DNA of 64,000 nt from Akkermansiaceae bacterium UBA7890 (GCA_002501065.1 DLRK01000196.1:101279-165278), one strand, 5' to 3'; shown: positions 16,471 through 26,541, counted from the first letter of the stretch. Notes: a model not told the origin generated them from the letters alone. A program made the numbers and translations.

Positions 16471-18506
16471 ATCGAAGCGAGGTGATCAGGAAAGCACTCA
16501 TCCTTGCCGTGATTGCTCTGGTGTGGATGGCTCCGCCGGTCCGGGCAATCGAACCGGGTAAAGCGGCGCTCGCATTCCTGGTTGACCTGCGTGACGAGGG
16601 GCGGGCGCTCGACGAATTGCTGAAGGACAGCATGCTTTCGTCGCACACCGGAGAGATCCGCCGTTCCGCAATCTCCCAGCGGCTGGGTCGTGTTGGCCGT
16701 TATCTCCGCGACAACCATTACGAACTGGAGGTGGCGGACGAGAAGCGCGACGGTGATCTCGCGGCGGTGGTCCTGACCGCGGTCAGCAGGCATGACCCGC
16801 TCGAAGTCGATGTCTTTGCCCTGGGATTGCGCGAGAAGAAGGATGTGCGCTGGAGGGTGGCGCCTGTTCCCGGCAGCTTTGACAATGTCGACCTGGGCTA
16901 TGACGAGGTGTTGGAGAAGCGGGCAGAGGCCCTGGAGCTGTGGATGGGAGCAGAGCGTCTGGTGAGGTTGCGCGCTCTCCACGAGGAGGTCCTCGGAGCC
17001 CTGCGTGAGCGCATGAGCGGGGCGGTGCCCCGGGCCCGGATCGAAGGGGCCAATCCAGTCCAGCTGGTGACCGCCTTCGTGAAAGCCTGCAGGGAGGGGG
17101 ATCTGCCGGCTGCGATGGTTCTTCTAGGGCAGTTCGAGGGAGAGCTCACGGAGGGAGATCGTCGCCTGCAACGCATCATCTCGCGCGGACTGCAGGGGCT
17201 CGATCGTCGTGGCTACTGGCATCTTCTCACCAGTCCGGATGTTGTCCGGGTGGCCGTGCAGGAAGAGGGCAGTGACGATCTTGACGCGGAGGTGGCCCTG
17301 CTGATCTTCGACCCCGACCGTGGCAAGCCGGTGAGCCTGGTGCGCTTCGTTCTTCTCTATGTGGGCAAGCGCTGGACCATCGAGTTGCCGAACGGCCTGC
17401 GCCTGGCTGACGAGGACCGGGTCACCTTCCAGAGGGCGCTGCTCCGGGAGCAGGATTACGACGAGGACAATGAATTCAGGAACAAGTTTGAGAAGCAGTT
17501 TGAGGAGCAGCACGAACCGTTGCGAGGGGCCACCTTGAAGGAGGCCGGGGCCCGGATCGGGAAAATCCTGAAGGAGGGTTCTCTGGAGGATTTCTTCCGG
17601 TTCCTGCACCGCAGTGAGAATCTCAGCGGATCGGAGCGCCGCACGGCCTACCGCTATCTGGGAGCGTTCTGGAACGTCGTCCACGAGGACAGCAAGGCGG
17701 CTTCCGACGGCAAGTTGCTCGAGGTGATTGAACACGAGGATGCGGGGGTTCTCGTGTTCCAGCTCATTTCCACAGCCCAGATCGAACGCCTCAATCTCAC
17801 CCCTCTCGTCCTCATCAGAGATGAGAACGGCTGGGCCATTTCGCCGGGAGTGACCACGGGGGGCAACTATGCGAAGTTGGACGAGGGCAAGCGCGGGAGG
17901 CAGGACGAAGTAGGTCGCCGGTTTGAAGAGCAGAAGGATGAATTGACCAGGAAGGCGACCGCCGAGCTGCTGAGCCGCTTTGTGGAAGCCAGGGCGCAGG
18001 AGGGCAAGATGGTCGGGGAGCAGGAGGCTTCTCAGCTGGTGCGAAGATTCCGGAACCTCCTGCGGGAGGGGAAACTGCTGGAGTCCTTCGAGTGCGGATC
18101 GCTGCTCGATCCGGAGGAGGGCCTCTGGGAAGCCCTCAAGGCCATGAGTTACGAATATCGCGGGGCGCGGCAGTCCTCTACACCCGATCGCGAAATCCAG
18201 GTGCAGGGCGGAAAAGCCTGGGCCGCGGTCACCCTGCGGGTCGATTCAGGCCTGGGAGTGGAGCCGAATTATCCCATGTATCTCGTGGTGGCCACCAGCG
18301 AAGGTCCCCGGATTGTGGTAGATGTGGGGCTGCGCCTCGCTACTAACAAGGGCCGCGAAGTGCTGAACAAGCGCGTTTGGGAACGGATCAATGTGCACCT
18401 CGAAGAACAGGAGAGCGCTCTTGTGCGATCCTTGTTTGAGGGACATGTTGAACAGAGCAAGATGGATCTCGCCGAATGGGAGAAGAACAACAAATTGTCC
18501 CCCTGA
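16467..18506 (+). CDS. large exported protein of unknown function
   Basis: A 679-residue protein beginning at GTG 16467. Residues 8-27 form a signal peptide (ALILAVIALVWMAPPVRA). The mature part is rich in charged helices with beta segments; at least three stretches (about 200-320, 350-460, 520-640) look like repeats of one fold, each ending in a strand resembling VSLVRFVLLYVGKRWTIE or NYPMYLVVATSEGPRIVV. This resembles small NTF2/lumazine-like domains, but that is my inference. The gene overlaps the peptidase by 4 bases and the MoxR gene by 31 bases. I do not recognise a family. Confidence 0.75.
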   Translation: MNRSEVIRKALILAVIALVWMAPPVRAIEPGKAALAFLVDLRDEGRALDELLKDSMLSSHTGEIRRSAISQRLGRVGRYLRDNHYELEVADEKRDGDLAAVVLTAVSRHDPLEVDVFALGLREKKDVRWRVAPVPGSFDNVDLGYDEVLEKRAEALELWMGAERLVRLRALHEEVLGALRERMSGAVPRARIEGANPVQLVTAFVKACREGDLPAAMVLLGQFEGELTEGDRRLQRIISRGLQGLDRRGYWHLLTSPDVVRVAVQEEGSDDLDAEVALLIFDPDRGKPVSLVRFVLLYVGKRWTIELPNGLRLADEDRVTFQRALLREQDYDEDNEFRNKFEKQFEEQHEPLRGATLKEAGARIGKILKEGSLEDFFRFLHRSENLSGSERRTAYRYLGAFWNVVHEDSKAASDGKLLEVIEHEDAGVLVFQLISTAQIERLNLTPLVLIRDENGWAISPGVTTGGNYAKLDEGKRGRQDEVGRRFEEQKDELTRKATAELLSRFVEARAQEGKMVGEQEASQLVRRFRNLLREGKLLESFECGSLLDPEEGLWEALKAMSYEYRGARQSSTPDREIQVQGGKAWAAVTLRVDSGLGVEPNYPMYLVVATSEGPRIVVDVGLRLATNKGREVLNKRVWERINVHLEEQESALVRSLFEGHVEQSKMDLAEWEKNNKLSP

Positions 18507-19456
18507 CGCGTCCCGCTTTCGAGAAGGCCGTTGAAACGGCGCGCCGGCTGGAAGAGTCGGTCTGTCGCGTTCTCCTGGGACAGGAGCGCACGGTGCGCCG
18601 GGTGCTGGCCTGTCTCGTTTCGGGCGGACATCTTCTCCTCGAGGATTATCCGGGTACGGGCAAGACCACCCTGGCCAAGGCCATAGCCTCCTCGGTCAGG
18701 GATGTGAAGTTTTCCCGGCTGCAGTTCACCCCCGATCTTCTTCCCTCCGATGTGCTGGGGGTCTCGATCTACGATCAGAAGACACAGGAGTTTCGCTTTC
18801 TGCCCGGTCCCGTGTTCACTGACATCCTCCTCGCCGATGAAGTCAACCGGGCTTCCCCCCGCACCCAGAGTGCTCTGCTGGAGTCAATGGCGGAACGGCA
18901 GGCCACGGTGGACGGTCAGAAGTACGAACTGGACGGGCTCTTCTTCGTGGTGGCTACCCAGAACCCCGTCGAGTTCCGTGGGACCTACCCGCTCCCCGAG
19001 GCCCAAATGGACCGATTCACCATGCAGTGTGCGCTAGGCTACGTTGAGCCCGAGCATGAAGTAGCGATTCTCTCGGACCAGGCGCGGGATCATCCCCTTG
19101 ATCGTCATGATCCGGTCGCCACCCGAGACGAACTCATGGACCTCGTTGCAGCTGTCCGTGATGTTCGCCTCACTGACGATCTCAAGGAGTATATCGTGGC
19201 CCTGGTAGCCGCCACCAGGGAGTGTAAGGATGTGCAACTGGCTGCCAGTCCCCGTGCTTCGCTGGCGCTCATGCGGATGGCGCAGGCTCTTTCGCTCTTC
19301 GAGGGACGGGATTTTGTGGTGCCGGAAACCATTCAGGATCTTGCGGTGGACGTGATCGCTCACCGTCTCGTGGTGGAGCCCGAAGCGAAGTACTCAGGCC
19401 GTTCGGGGCGTGTTGTGGTGGAGAAACTACTCCAGGAAATTCCTGTTCCTGTCTGA
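18476..19456 (+). CDS. MoxR family AAA+ ATPase
   Basis: A 326-residue ATPase with Walker A EDYPGTGKTT (about residues 56-65), Walker B TDILLADEVNR, sensor I in FFVVATQNPVEF, and the YPLPEAQMDRF arginine-finger region, followed by the C-terminal lid domain. MoxR proteins act as chaperones for activating partner complexes, usually with von Willebrand or DUF58 proteins. Here the DUF58 gene follows directly. The start ATG 18476 lies inside the end of the upstream gene; the N-terminus fits family length. Confidence 0.93.
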   Translation: MGEEQQIVPLTRPAFEKAVETARRLEESVCRVLLGQERTVRRVLACLVSGGHLLLEDYPGTGKTTLAKAIASSVRDVKFSRLQFTPDLLPSDVLGVSIYDQKTQEFRFLPGPVFTDILLADEVNRASPRTQSALLESMAERQATVDGQKYELDGLFFVVATQNPVEFRGTYPLPEAQMDRFTMQCALGYVEPEHEVAILSDQARDHPLDRHDPVATRDELMDLVAAVRDVRLTDDLKEYIVALVAATRECKDVQLAASPRASLALMRMAQALSLFEGRDFVVPETIQDLAVDVIAHRLVVEPEAKYSGRSGRVVVEKLLQEIPVPV

Positions 19457-19499
19457 AGAGCGGAGCAGGGCTGGACCGCGCAGGAAAGGAGAGCAAGTC

Positions 19500-20906
19500 A
19501 TGGCTGAAGGTGGAACCGCGAAGCGACCGGTCCCCCGGGTGCCCCTGCTTTACCGCCTCCTCTACCGGAGCTACTCACGGGGATCGGTTCTCTCCCTGTT
19601 CCTCAACCGGCGGGTGACCGCGGCGGGCTGGGTGGTCCTTGCCCTCCTGTTGCTGACGGCCATCCTGGGGGTCGATCTCTCCAAGTCCACGCTCTATCAG
19701 GTCTTCTCGCTGGTTTTCGGTGTGCTGGTGGTATCCCTTGCCTGGTCCTGGGCCCGGCGGGCGCGATTGTCAGCCCGGCGGGAACTGCCGCGCTACGCCA
19801 CGGTCGGTGAGCCCTTCCCCTACATGGTGACGGTCACCAATGAAGGACGACGTTCGGTGCGTGGCTTTATTCTTTCCGAGCGTGCTCCCGATGCCAGGCC
19901 GTCGTTGCCAAACTTCGCCTTCACCCAGGAGCCGGGCGAGAGGGAACGGAACGCCTTTGACCGGTTCTTCGTGTACTATCGCTGGCGCTGGCTCATGGAA
20001 CGGCGCCTCCTCTTTGAGAGTGAGGACCAGGGAGAACATCGCACGGTGCGCCCGCGTGAGTCCCTGCGCATGCCGCTGCGCCTGAAGCCGCAGCGGCGCG
20101 GGGTGGTGCGCCTGAATGATCTCAGAGTGCGTCTGCCCGACCCCTTCGGTCTCTTCCAGCGCTGTCGAAAGGTGGAGGCGGGGGGAGATACCCTGGTTGT
20201 ATTTCCCCGGCGTTATCGTCTCCCGGATCTGAACCTGCCCGGGGAGGCCTGTTTACAGCTCGGGGGTGAAGCCGTTTCAAACACCATCGGTCAGTCGGGC
20301 GAATTTCTCGGGTTGCGCGACTACCGCAGCGGCGACGCCCTGCGCCGCATTCACTGGAAGGGCTGGGCCAAGACCGGGCGACCCATCGTAAAGGAATTCG
20401 AGGACATCTACTTTCCACGCTACGCACTGGTGCTCGATAATTTCACGAAGGAGGGGGATGATGACCTCTTTGAGGAGACGGTGGCAGTGGCAGCTTCATT
20501 TGCGTGCTCCATCGATACCAGGCGCAGCATGCTTGACCTCATGTTCATCAAGGATGAAGCCATTGTCGTGAAGGCCGGCCGGGGGGAAGCCAGGGCCGAA
20601 AAACTCCTGGAAGTGCTCGCGACGGTGGAGGCCGAACCGGAAGAGCACTTCGATGATCTGGAGCAGCTGATCAAGCGGCATGGCGACCGGTTGACCGCCT
20701 GTATCTGCGTCTTCACCGGTTGGACACCCGGACGGGCGCGCTTCCTTCGGCACCTCGTGAGCGCCGGGATGGAAATGATGCCGTTTATCCTTTGTCGTTG
20801 TGCCTCGGAAACCAGGGCGATGATCGACGCCGATCCGCTTCCCTGTCGCCATCTGTTGCTGGAACCGCCCAATGTGCAGGAGGGACTGCTCAAACTTCAA
20901 TCGTGA
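19500..20906 (+). CDS. DUF58 domain membrane protein
   Basis: A protein of 468 residues from ATG 19500, chosen because AAAGGAGAG stands 8 bases upstream; an earlier ATG at 19410 would run into the MoxR gene. Two membrane helices lie near residues 42-62 and 68-90. The DUF58 core motif appears as SGEFLGLRDYRSGDALRRIH followed by WKGWAKTGRPIVKEFED. The family is a vWA-like partner of MoxR ATPases, and the triad MoxR-DUF58-transglutaminase is widespread. It shares GTGA with the transglutaminase gene (20903-20906). Confidence 0.9.
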   Translation: MAEGGTAKRPVPRVPLLYRLLYRSYSRGSVLSLFLNRRVTAAGWVVLALLLLTAILGVDLSKSTLYQVFSLVFGVLVVSLAWSWARRARLSARRELPRYATVGEPFPYMVTVTNEGRRSVRGFILSERAPDARPSLPNFAFTQEPGERERNAFDRFFVYYRWRWLMERRLLFESEDQGEHRTVRPRESLRMPLRLKPQRRGVVRLNDLRVRLPDPFGLFQRCRKVEAGGDTLVVFPRRYRLPDLNLPGEACLQLGGEAVSNTIGQSGEFLGLRDYRSGDALRRIHWKGWAKTGRPIVKEFEDIYFPRYALVLDNFTKEGDDDLFEETVAVAASFACSIDTRRSMLDLMFIKDEAIVVKAGRGEARAEKLLEVLATVEAEPEEHFDDLEQLIKRHGDRLTACICVFTGWTPGRARFLRHLVSAGMEMMPFILCRCASETRAMIDADPLPCRHLLLEPPNVQEGLLKLQS

Positions 20907-23134
20907 ACCGCAGCCTGCCCGATCCCCAGAGTCCTCCCCGGCTTCTCGAGGGAGCCACCCTGTTGTTCTGGGGAGGAGTGACTGGCCACCCGGTGGTGGG
21001 TCTGGTCTGTGCCCTGCTGGCGGAGGGTCGCTCCTGGACCGACCTGCGCTGGCACTTCGGTGAGGGGGGCTTTGTCCGGGCCTGGTACCTGGCCTTTGCT
21101 CTCGGGGTGCTCACCCTGGGGTGGGCCTGGTTGCAGGGGTCGAGCCAGATTCTTCTCTTCGATGTCCTTGCCTGGATGCCGGTTTACCTTTTGCCGGTTC
21201 TTCTTGCGCAGAACTACGGCACCGAGCCGGATATGCCACTCAATACCTTTTCCCTGATTGCGCGGCGTAAGATGCTCATCGACCGCAGAGCAGGTCGCAA
21301 GGTGTCGCCCATCCGGATCCCTGTCGGCTACCCCTATCTCTGCCTCGTACTGGTGGCTGCCGCACTGAGCCGGATCGACGAGCTGGCCTTTTTTGCGGGG
21401 ATGATCTTTCTTGCGTCCTGCGCGCTGATCTTTGCCAGTCCGGTAAGTCGCCTGCGCCCCTTCAGCATTGGGGTGGCTCTTCTGTTGGCCGGGGTTCTGG
21501 GGGCAGGGGGATCGATTGGGCTCAATGCCCTGTGGATGAGCCTGGACAGTGTGTTTGGCACCCCACCCGGAGGTTACACGATGGGAGACCGCTCGCAGAC
21601 CGCCATCGGTCAGCTTGGAATGATCAAACAGTCGAAGCGTATTCGATGGCGGGTGCGTGACACGGAGGCAGGAGGGTCGCGCCTCTTCCGCGAGGCTGTC
21701 TACAACCATTACACGGGGGGCCAGTGGTGGCACCGTCCGGTGCCCGAACGCGGGGGCGGGGGGCAGGATGTCCCGCCTGGGAACAGGGATGAAGAACCGG
21801 GTGGGACCGAACTCGACAAGCGGGAGGGCGACTATGAGCCCCTTTGGGACCGCGCCCTGCCCGGCGGCTTGTTGCAGTTTGCCTTCGATCCTGCCGAGTT
21901 TGACCGCGATCCCGGGATCCGGCGCAAGCTGATGGTAAAAGGAAAGGTGGGCACCAAGACTCCCCTTCCTCTGCCTTCCACCACCCAGCGGCTTTCGGGA
22001 TTCCAGGTTGCCGGTGGTGGCATCGACTGGAATTCCCTTGGAACGGTCCGGCTTGAGAATCCCGATCACGGAGTGGTTTCCTTTGAGGTTTTTGCCGGGG
22101 GACGGCCTCTTTACGAAGCGTTGCCTGATCCCGAACTTGATCTGCAGGTTCCACTGGCGGAGCGCATACCCGGGCGCCTGAATGCGGATGAGGAGTGGAT
22201 TCCGGACCCGGAACGGAAGGGCATCCGCGATCTTTGCGACGAGTGGGGATTGCGGGGGCTTCCCGCCCGCGAGGCCACCAAGTTGATCAAGGAGCGATTT
22301 TTCGGCCCGGATTTTTCCTACAGCATGTTCCTCGGACACCAGCGCACCAGCAGGGAGAACTGGGCGGTGTCCAGGTTTCTCAGTGAGACCCAGGTTGGGC
22401 ACTGTGAATACTTCGCCACCGCCGCGGTCCTGCTCCTTCGGGAGGCCGGAATTCCGGCCCGTTACTGCGTGGGCTACTCTGGTCAGGAGAAGGGCAGGGA
22501 CGGCGAGTGGCTGTTGCGGGGTAGTCACGCCCATGCCTGGTGCCGGGTCTGGCACGGGACGATGCCTCCGGAGGAGATTCCCGGGGGAGCAGATCCAGCG
22601 TCCTATGGGCGCTGGGAGGATTTCGATGCCACCACTCCGGGATGGCTTGACTATGAAGGATCAGGGCTGCCGTGGTCCTGCCATCTGATCGATTGGTGGC
22701 AGAAAATGCGCGAGGATTTCCTAGTCTGGAGAACGTTGTCGGGAAATACCGGGATGGTCAACTGGCTCATCATCACAGTGGTGGTTCTCCTTCTCGCCTG
22801 CCTCGTGGTGCGTCTATGGCAAAGCAGGACCCGTCGCCGGGAGGAAGCCGGCGGGATTACGCGGGCAGACTTCATGCGAACTCCCCTCCACGACCTGGCC
22901 CGGCTTGCCGAGCGCCGCCTGGGTCCCCGGAATGAGAGCAGAGCCTTCACTGAATGGATTCTCGAACTGGGTGAACTCATTCCTGCCGTCGAAGCTGATC
23001 TGCGCCGGGCGGTCAGTTATCATTGGAAGGCTCGCTTCGATCCCATCGGTCTCGCTCCCAGGGAGGAAGGACAGTTCAGGGAGCTGTGCCGTGGATTGCG
23101 GGAGCAGATTGGCAGGGTCCAGCGGGAGAAGTAG
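20903..23134 (+). CDS. TgpA-like membrane transglutaminase-like protease
   Basis: A 743-residue protein from GTG 20903. The first ~230 residues carry about six membrane helices (DUF3488-like). A large periplasmic part follows, with the transglutaminase core: cysteine in VGHCEYFATAAVLLL (about C501), histidine in GSHAHAWCRVW (about H541) and aspartate in EDFDATTPGW (about D573). A last membrane helix lies near 620-640 (LIITVVVLLLACLVV), followed by a cytosolic DUF4129-like tail of ~110 residues. Homologues are thought to work as cysteine proteases or cross-linking enzymes at the cell envelope. It closes the operon that starts at the M42 peptidase. Confidence 0.9.
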   Translation: MNRSLPDPQSPPRLLEGATLLFWGGVTGHPVVGLVCALLAEGRSWTDLRWHFGEGGFVRAWYLAFALGVLTLGWAWLQGSSQILLFDVLAWMPVYLLPVLLAQNYGTEPDMPLNTFSLIARRKMLIDRRAGRKVSPIRIPVGYPYLCLVLVAAALSRIDELAFFAGMIFLASCALIFASPVSRLRPFSIGVALLLAGVLGAGGSIGLNALWMSLDSVFGTPPGGYTMGDRSQTAIGQLGMIKQSKRIRWRVRDTEAGGSRLFREAVYNHYTGGQWWHRPVPERGGGGQDVPPGNRDEEPGGTELDKREGDYEPLWDRALPGGLLQFAFDPAEFDRDPGIRRKLMVKGKVGTKTPLPLPSTTQRLSGFQVAGGGIDWNSLGTVRLENPDHGVVSFEVFAGGRPLYEALPDPELDLQVPLAERIPGRLNADEEWIPDPERKGIRDLCDEWGLRGLPAREATKLIKERFFGPDFSYSMFLGHQRTSRENWAVSRFLSETQVGHCEYFATAAVLLLREAGIPARYCVGYSGQEKGRDGEWLLRGSHAHAWCRVWHGTMPPEEIPGGADPASYGRWEDFDATTPGWLDYEGSGLPWSCHLIDWWQKMREDFLVWRTLSGNTGMVNWLIITVVVLLLACLVVRLWQSRTRRREEAGGITRADFMRTPLHDLARLAERRLGPRNESRAFTEWILELGELIPAVEADLRRAVSYHWKARFDPIGLAPREEGQFRELCRGLREQIGRVQREK

Positions 23135-23254
23135 GCGGGAGCAGACCCGGGGTGGTGCATTCTCCCTGGTAAATGAAAGGCCATCCGGGAAGAGGGGCTT
23201 TCCGGTTGGAACGAGTCCGGGGTCGTGGCCGTGGAGTCCACTCCCTGTGGTGCG

Positions 23255-24103
23255 TTACCTGTCTCCTGGTTTTCCGGCCGGAGTGACCCATTTCACCGCC
23301 CGGCGCAGGATTGTCTGGAAGTGCTCGTGCTGGTGGCTGTCACCGTCGTGGCCGAGTGTCATGCAGAGAATGCGAGCCTTCGGGTGCTTGACGGTCCAGA
23401 TGGTCGGGTAGGTCTTGCCGTTCCTGCTGGTTGCCTGGGCGAGCAGTTCGATCGCATTCCCCTTGGGCTCGATGTTGTGATAATAGAGCTCGTCGGTGAT
23501 TCTGAAGGTGGCGGGGAATCCCTTCGTCACCGGATGCTTGTTGTTGAGGACGCTCACTTCGAACTCGCCGAGCCGGTCGTGACCGCGCGACCAGCCACCC
23601 ACGAGGTCGCGGTAGTAAGACGGCCAGTTCCCCCAGTTGTTCCAGATCGCGGCGTGGACAAGGACGAGGCCGCCTCCGCGATTGGCGAAGGCTTCGATGG
23701 CCTTGTTGGTCTTTTCATCGGCCATCTTCTGGTTCTGGCTCAGGTAGAGCACGTCGATCTTGTCGAGGGCCGGGAGAATGTCCTGCGGCCGGTCGGTGTA
23801 GTGGATCGAAATTGGAGGGTCCTTCTCCAGGGTCCTGGTGTCCTCCTTGTTGAACCAGCGGTCGAAGTCATGGGAGGCATGGCCTCCAACGATCAGGATC
23901 TTGGTCCCGTTCCCCCAGTCGAATTGGCGTGGAGCCAGCTTGCTGGTGTCGGAACGGGGATTCTTCTGGGCGACGGTCGTGGTTCCTCCACTGAAGAGAG
24001 TGTTGCAGGAGCACACGTCACAGGAGTCCGGTGGGTCGGGTTCCGCATGGAGCGGAAGTGCGATGAGAGAAAGGGGAATGGTGAGGTTGAGGAGTAGTTT
24101 CAT
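23255..24103 (-). CDS. ThuA-like (class I glutamine amidotransferase fold) secreted protein
   Basis: A protein of 282 residues from ATG 24103 with signal peptide MKLLLNLTIPLSLIALPLHA. The mature N-terminus holds a cysteine cluster CDVCSC. The ThuA/trehalose-utilisation-like domain follows: ILIVGGHASHDFDRWF, VLYLSQNQKMADEKTN, GGGLVLVHAAIWNNW, ELYYHNIEP and ILCMTLGHDGDSH. In Planctomycetes and Verrucomicrobia such proteins accompany sugar and cytochrome gene sets; the reaction remains unproven. It lies 226 bases downstream of the beta-helix gene on the same strand and may share its transcript. Confidence 0.85.
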   Translation of the reverse strand: MKLLLNLTIPLSLIALPLHAEPDPPDSCDVCSCNTLFSGGTTTVAQKNPRSDTSKLAPRQFDWGNGTKILIVGGHASHDFDRWFNKEDTRTLEKDPPISIHYTDRPQDILPALDKIDVLYLSQNQKMADEKTNKAIEAFANRGGGLVLVHAAIWNNWGNWPSYYRDLVGGWSRGHDRLGEFEVSVLNNKHPVTKGFPATFRITDELYYHNIEPKGNAIELLAQATSRNGKTYPTIWTVKHPKARILCMTLGHDGDSHQHEHFQTILRRAVKWVTPAGKPGDR

Positions 24104-24329
24104 GATGTGATCAAGAGGCATTGGCTCGTTCTCCGGGGAATCGTTTTGAAGATCCCGTTTCGGAACAGGTTAGGATACGTGCGAAACATCTGATCTCTTC
24201 CGCAGTGGTGATCACTGCCGTCAGAAAACAGAATCGCCCGAGTTTGCCGGGGTTGGGAGGTGTCGGGATTGCTCTGCGGTATCGTCCCTGGCCGATCTCC
24301 GCCGGATGTTTTCAGGAACTTTCTGCGCT

Positions 24330-26453
24330 TCATTTTCGAGGCTCTCGCTTCAAGACAGGCAGGGACTTGCGGTGGGCATCCGACTGAAGACCGATCTGTT
24401 CGACTGGAATTCTCTTGAAGCCAAGTTTCCAGACGGGCGAATCATCACGAAACTGAAAGTTTTCCTTCTCGCGATCCTGGAAACCCGGGTTGGGATTCAC
24501 CAGATTGTCCTTAATCGTGACCATCGACCGGGCAATTTTTTCGATATGGGACCAGGTGCCTCCGGCACTCACGTTGAGTCGGATGACATTACCCTTCGGT
24601 GCCCCTGGATCGTCCTGCAGGAGATTCAGGAGCTGAGGATACCGTTCGCTCCAGGGAGGCCGGCGGTAGGGCATGGCTTTGAGGCGCTCCGGAAGAGTGC
24701 CCCCCGGGTCCACATGATATTTCATCCAGCCCAGGCCCCTGGCATCCACATGCACGGAAGGCTGGCAATCGACGAACACATTGTTCTCCACCAGATTGTC
24801 CCGGCCACCCCCGATGAAGGCGGCCCGCCCGGCCCGCACAAAGAGATTGCCGCTGATGGAAAAGCCGCTGGCCGAATCATCGAGGTAGACCGCCATGGCG
24901 CCGTGGCGACCGCGTCCTTGAATGTCATGAAAGTAATTATGACGAATCACGGTACCGCGTGTTGTCCAGTCGCGCCCTGTATAGAAGGCACCCACATCCC
25001 CGGTTTCAAGGCAGACGTGATGGATCTCGTTATACTCGATCCGATGGTCGTTGCCTCCGAGTTGAATGGCGTTGTGCGGGCCGTCATGGATGAGGTTGTG
25101 GGCCACCCGTTGTCCCACCCCTCCGATCCCCACGGCAGGGCGGTAGGTTCGTTGCAGGCGCCCGAAGTGATGGATGTGATTGTTCAGGGCCTGGTGGCTT
25201 CCGGGCGTGAGAGTGGTTCGATCCCCTCCCCGGAGGCTGATTCCGCCTTCTCCGGTGGCTTGGATATCGCATCCCGCCACGCCGTGAGATCGGCCCCCGC
25301 TTATCCGCACTCCCCAGCTTCCGGTATTTCGGATGAGGCATCCGGTCAGGAGATTGTGGGCGCCTCCCTCCATGATCACAGCGGTAGCGCGAGCGGATTC
25401 AAGGACCAGCCCCTGGAATCTCACCCAGCTCGTGTCCCGCATGGTGACGAGGGTTTCCTGTACGGATAATTCGACGATCGATTGATCGAGCGGCCCGGGC
25501 GGCCAGAAGTAGAGAAGGCTCGTTTCCCGGTTCAGATACCATTCACCCGCTTGATCGAGTTCACTCAGCAGGTTGGCCGCGTAGAACCGTTGTCCCGGCC
25601 GATATCCGTAGTTATGGTGGGGCTTGCTCAGGGTGATGGTCTTCCGGGGCGGGTCGATCTGTTCGATTCGCTGCCAGGCATCCGACCAGTCCCAGAACCA
25701 ATAGCCATGCAGCCAGATTTCCGGTTCCTCCTTCCAACGTTCCGGTCTCGATCCCTCGTAGGTAAACCGGCCCGATCGATCTCCCTTGAGGCCATGTGTT
25801 GTGAATGGTTGCCCACCGGTGACCTCCTGAACTCTGGCGAATCCCTCATTGGGCCAGCGCGCCAGGCTCATGGCCCGGTTGTTGAAGAAGAGCTCTGGGC
25901 GACGCCCGATCCTCACCGCATGTCCGAGATTCGTCAGGCCTTCCTTCCTGAGATCTGCAATCCGGACGTGTTGCCGGGCCGGGTCCGGTATTCGGGCGGG
26001 CAATTGATCGTCGCGGGCTGGTTCGAATCCACTCACCTGTTTGGCACCGCTGACGATTACCAACTCGTTGTTCCACGGTCGAAAAATGACGGGTGCATCC
26101 TCCCGGCCACTATCCTGTCTGGTCAATTCAAAGGCACGGGAAAGCCGAAAGGTGCCCTGGCGCAGATAGACCGTCACGGGATCTGAGAGGCCCGGATCCT
26201 TCCGCCGGGCACGGATTGTATCCCGGGCTCTTTCCAGGGTGCGAAAAGGTTTTTCGAAGGAGCCATCATGGATGTCGTTCCCGGCGGGAGAGACGAACAA
26301 TGCGACGGTATTGCCGCGGAGGGTGGGGTCCCCCAGGAACATCACCAGGAGAAAGAGGGCAAGCCTGTGGCAATACTCGATCCCCAGCCTGGCTTTTCGG
26401 GCTGTAGACACATGGGAAACTACCATCCGGGTCTTCGGACACATGGTGATCAA
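24330..26453 (-). CDS. secreted right-handed parallel beta-helix protein
   Basis: A protein of 707 residues from ATG 26453; ATG 26426 (MVVSHVSTARKA) is an alternative. A hydrophobic export segment (HRLALFLLVMFLG) is followed by VALFVSPAGNDIHDGSFEKP and FRTLERARDTIR, the usual entry to pectate-lyase-like helices. Residues ~340-600 hold repeated coils such as NHIHHFGRL, NLIHDGPHNAI, NEIHHV, NYFHDIQGRGRHG and NVFVDC. The family includes polysaccharide lyases, glycosidases and isomerases, so an exported carbohydrate-active role is likely; catalytic residues cannot be assigned. A CRP/FNR-type box lies 74 bases upstream. Confidence 0.88.
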   Translation of the reverse strand: MITMCPKTRMVVSHVSTARKARLGIEYCHRLALFLLVMFLGDPTLRGNTVALFVSPAGNDIHDGSFEKPFRTLERARDTIRARRKDPGLSDPVTVYLRQGTFRLSRAFELTRQDSGREDAPVIFRPWNNELVIVSGAKQVSGFEPARDDQLPARIPDPARQHVRIADLRKEGLTNLGHAVRIGRRPELFFNNRAMSLARWPNEGFARVQEVTGGQPFTTHGLKGDRSGRFTYEGSRPERWKEEPEIWLHGYWFWDWSDAWQRIEQIDPPRKTITLSKPHHNYGYRPGQRFYAANLLSELDQAGEWYLNRETSLLYFWPPGPLDQSIVELSVQETLVTMRDTSWVRFQGLVLESARATAVIMEGGAHNLLTGCLIRNTGSWGVRISGGRSHGVAGCDIQATGEGGISLRGGDRTTLTPGSHQALNNHIHHFGRLQRTYRPAVGIGGVGQRVAHNLIHDGPHNAIQLGGNDHRIEYNEIHHVCLETGDVGAFYTGRDWTTRGTVIRHNYFHDIQGRGRHGAMAVYLDDSASGFSISGNLFVRAGRAAFIGGGRDNLVENNVFVDCQPSVHVDARGLGWMKYHVDPGGTLPERLKAMPYRRPPWSERYPQLLNLLQDDPGAPKGNVIRLNVSAGGTWSHIEKIARSMVTIKDNLVNPNPGFQDREKENFQFRDDSPVWKLGFKRIPVEQIGLQSDAHRKSLPVLKREPRK

Positions 26454-26527
26454 ACTGGAATCCAGGCCCGCGTCTTTCGCAGGTGGCCTGACCCTGGACT
26501 TTGGGAAGAATCGAAGTTGCGGTCTCC

Positions 26528-26541
26528 TTGATCTGTGTCAA
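26528..26541. promoter_or_regulatory. CRP/FNR-type box upstream of the beta-helix gene
   Basis: TTGATCTGTGTCAA has both conserved half-sites (TTGAT, GTCAA) around a 4-base spacer. It lies 74 bases before the beta-helix start at 26453. The hybrid TTGAT/GTCAA form matches the NO-responsive DNR/NnrR consensus as well as FNR. Confidence 0.65.

Noticed and set aside
26018..26040. GGTTCGAATCC, resembling the T-loop of a tRNA
   Set aside because: It lies inside the beta-helix coding sequence and no acceptor or anticodon stem surrounds it.
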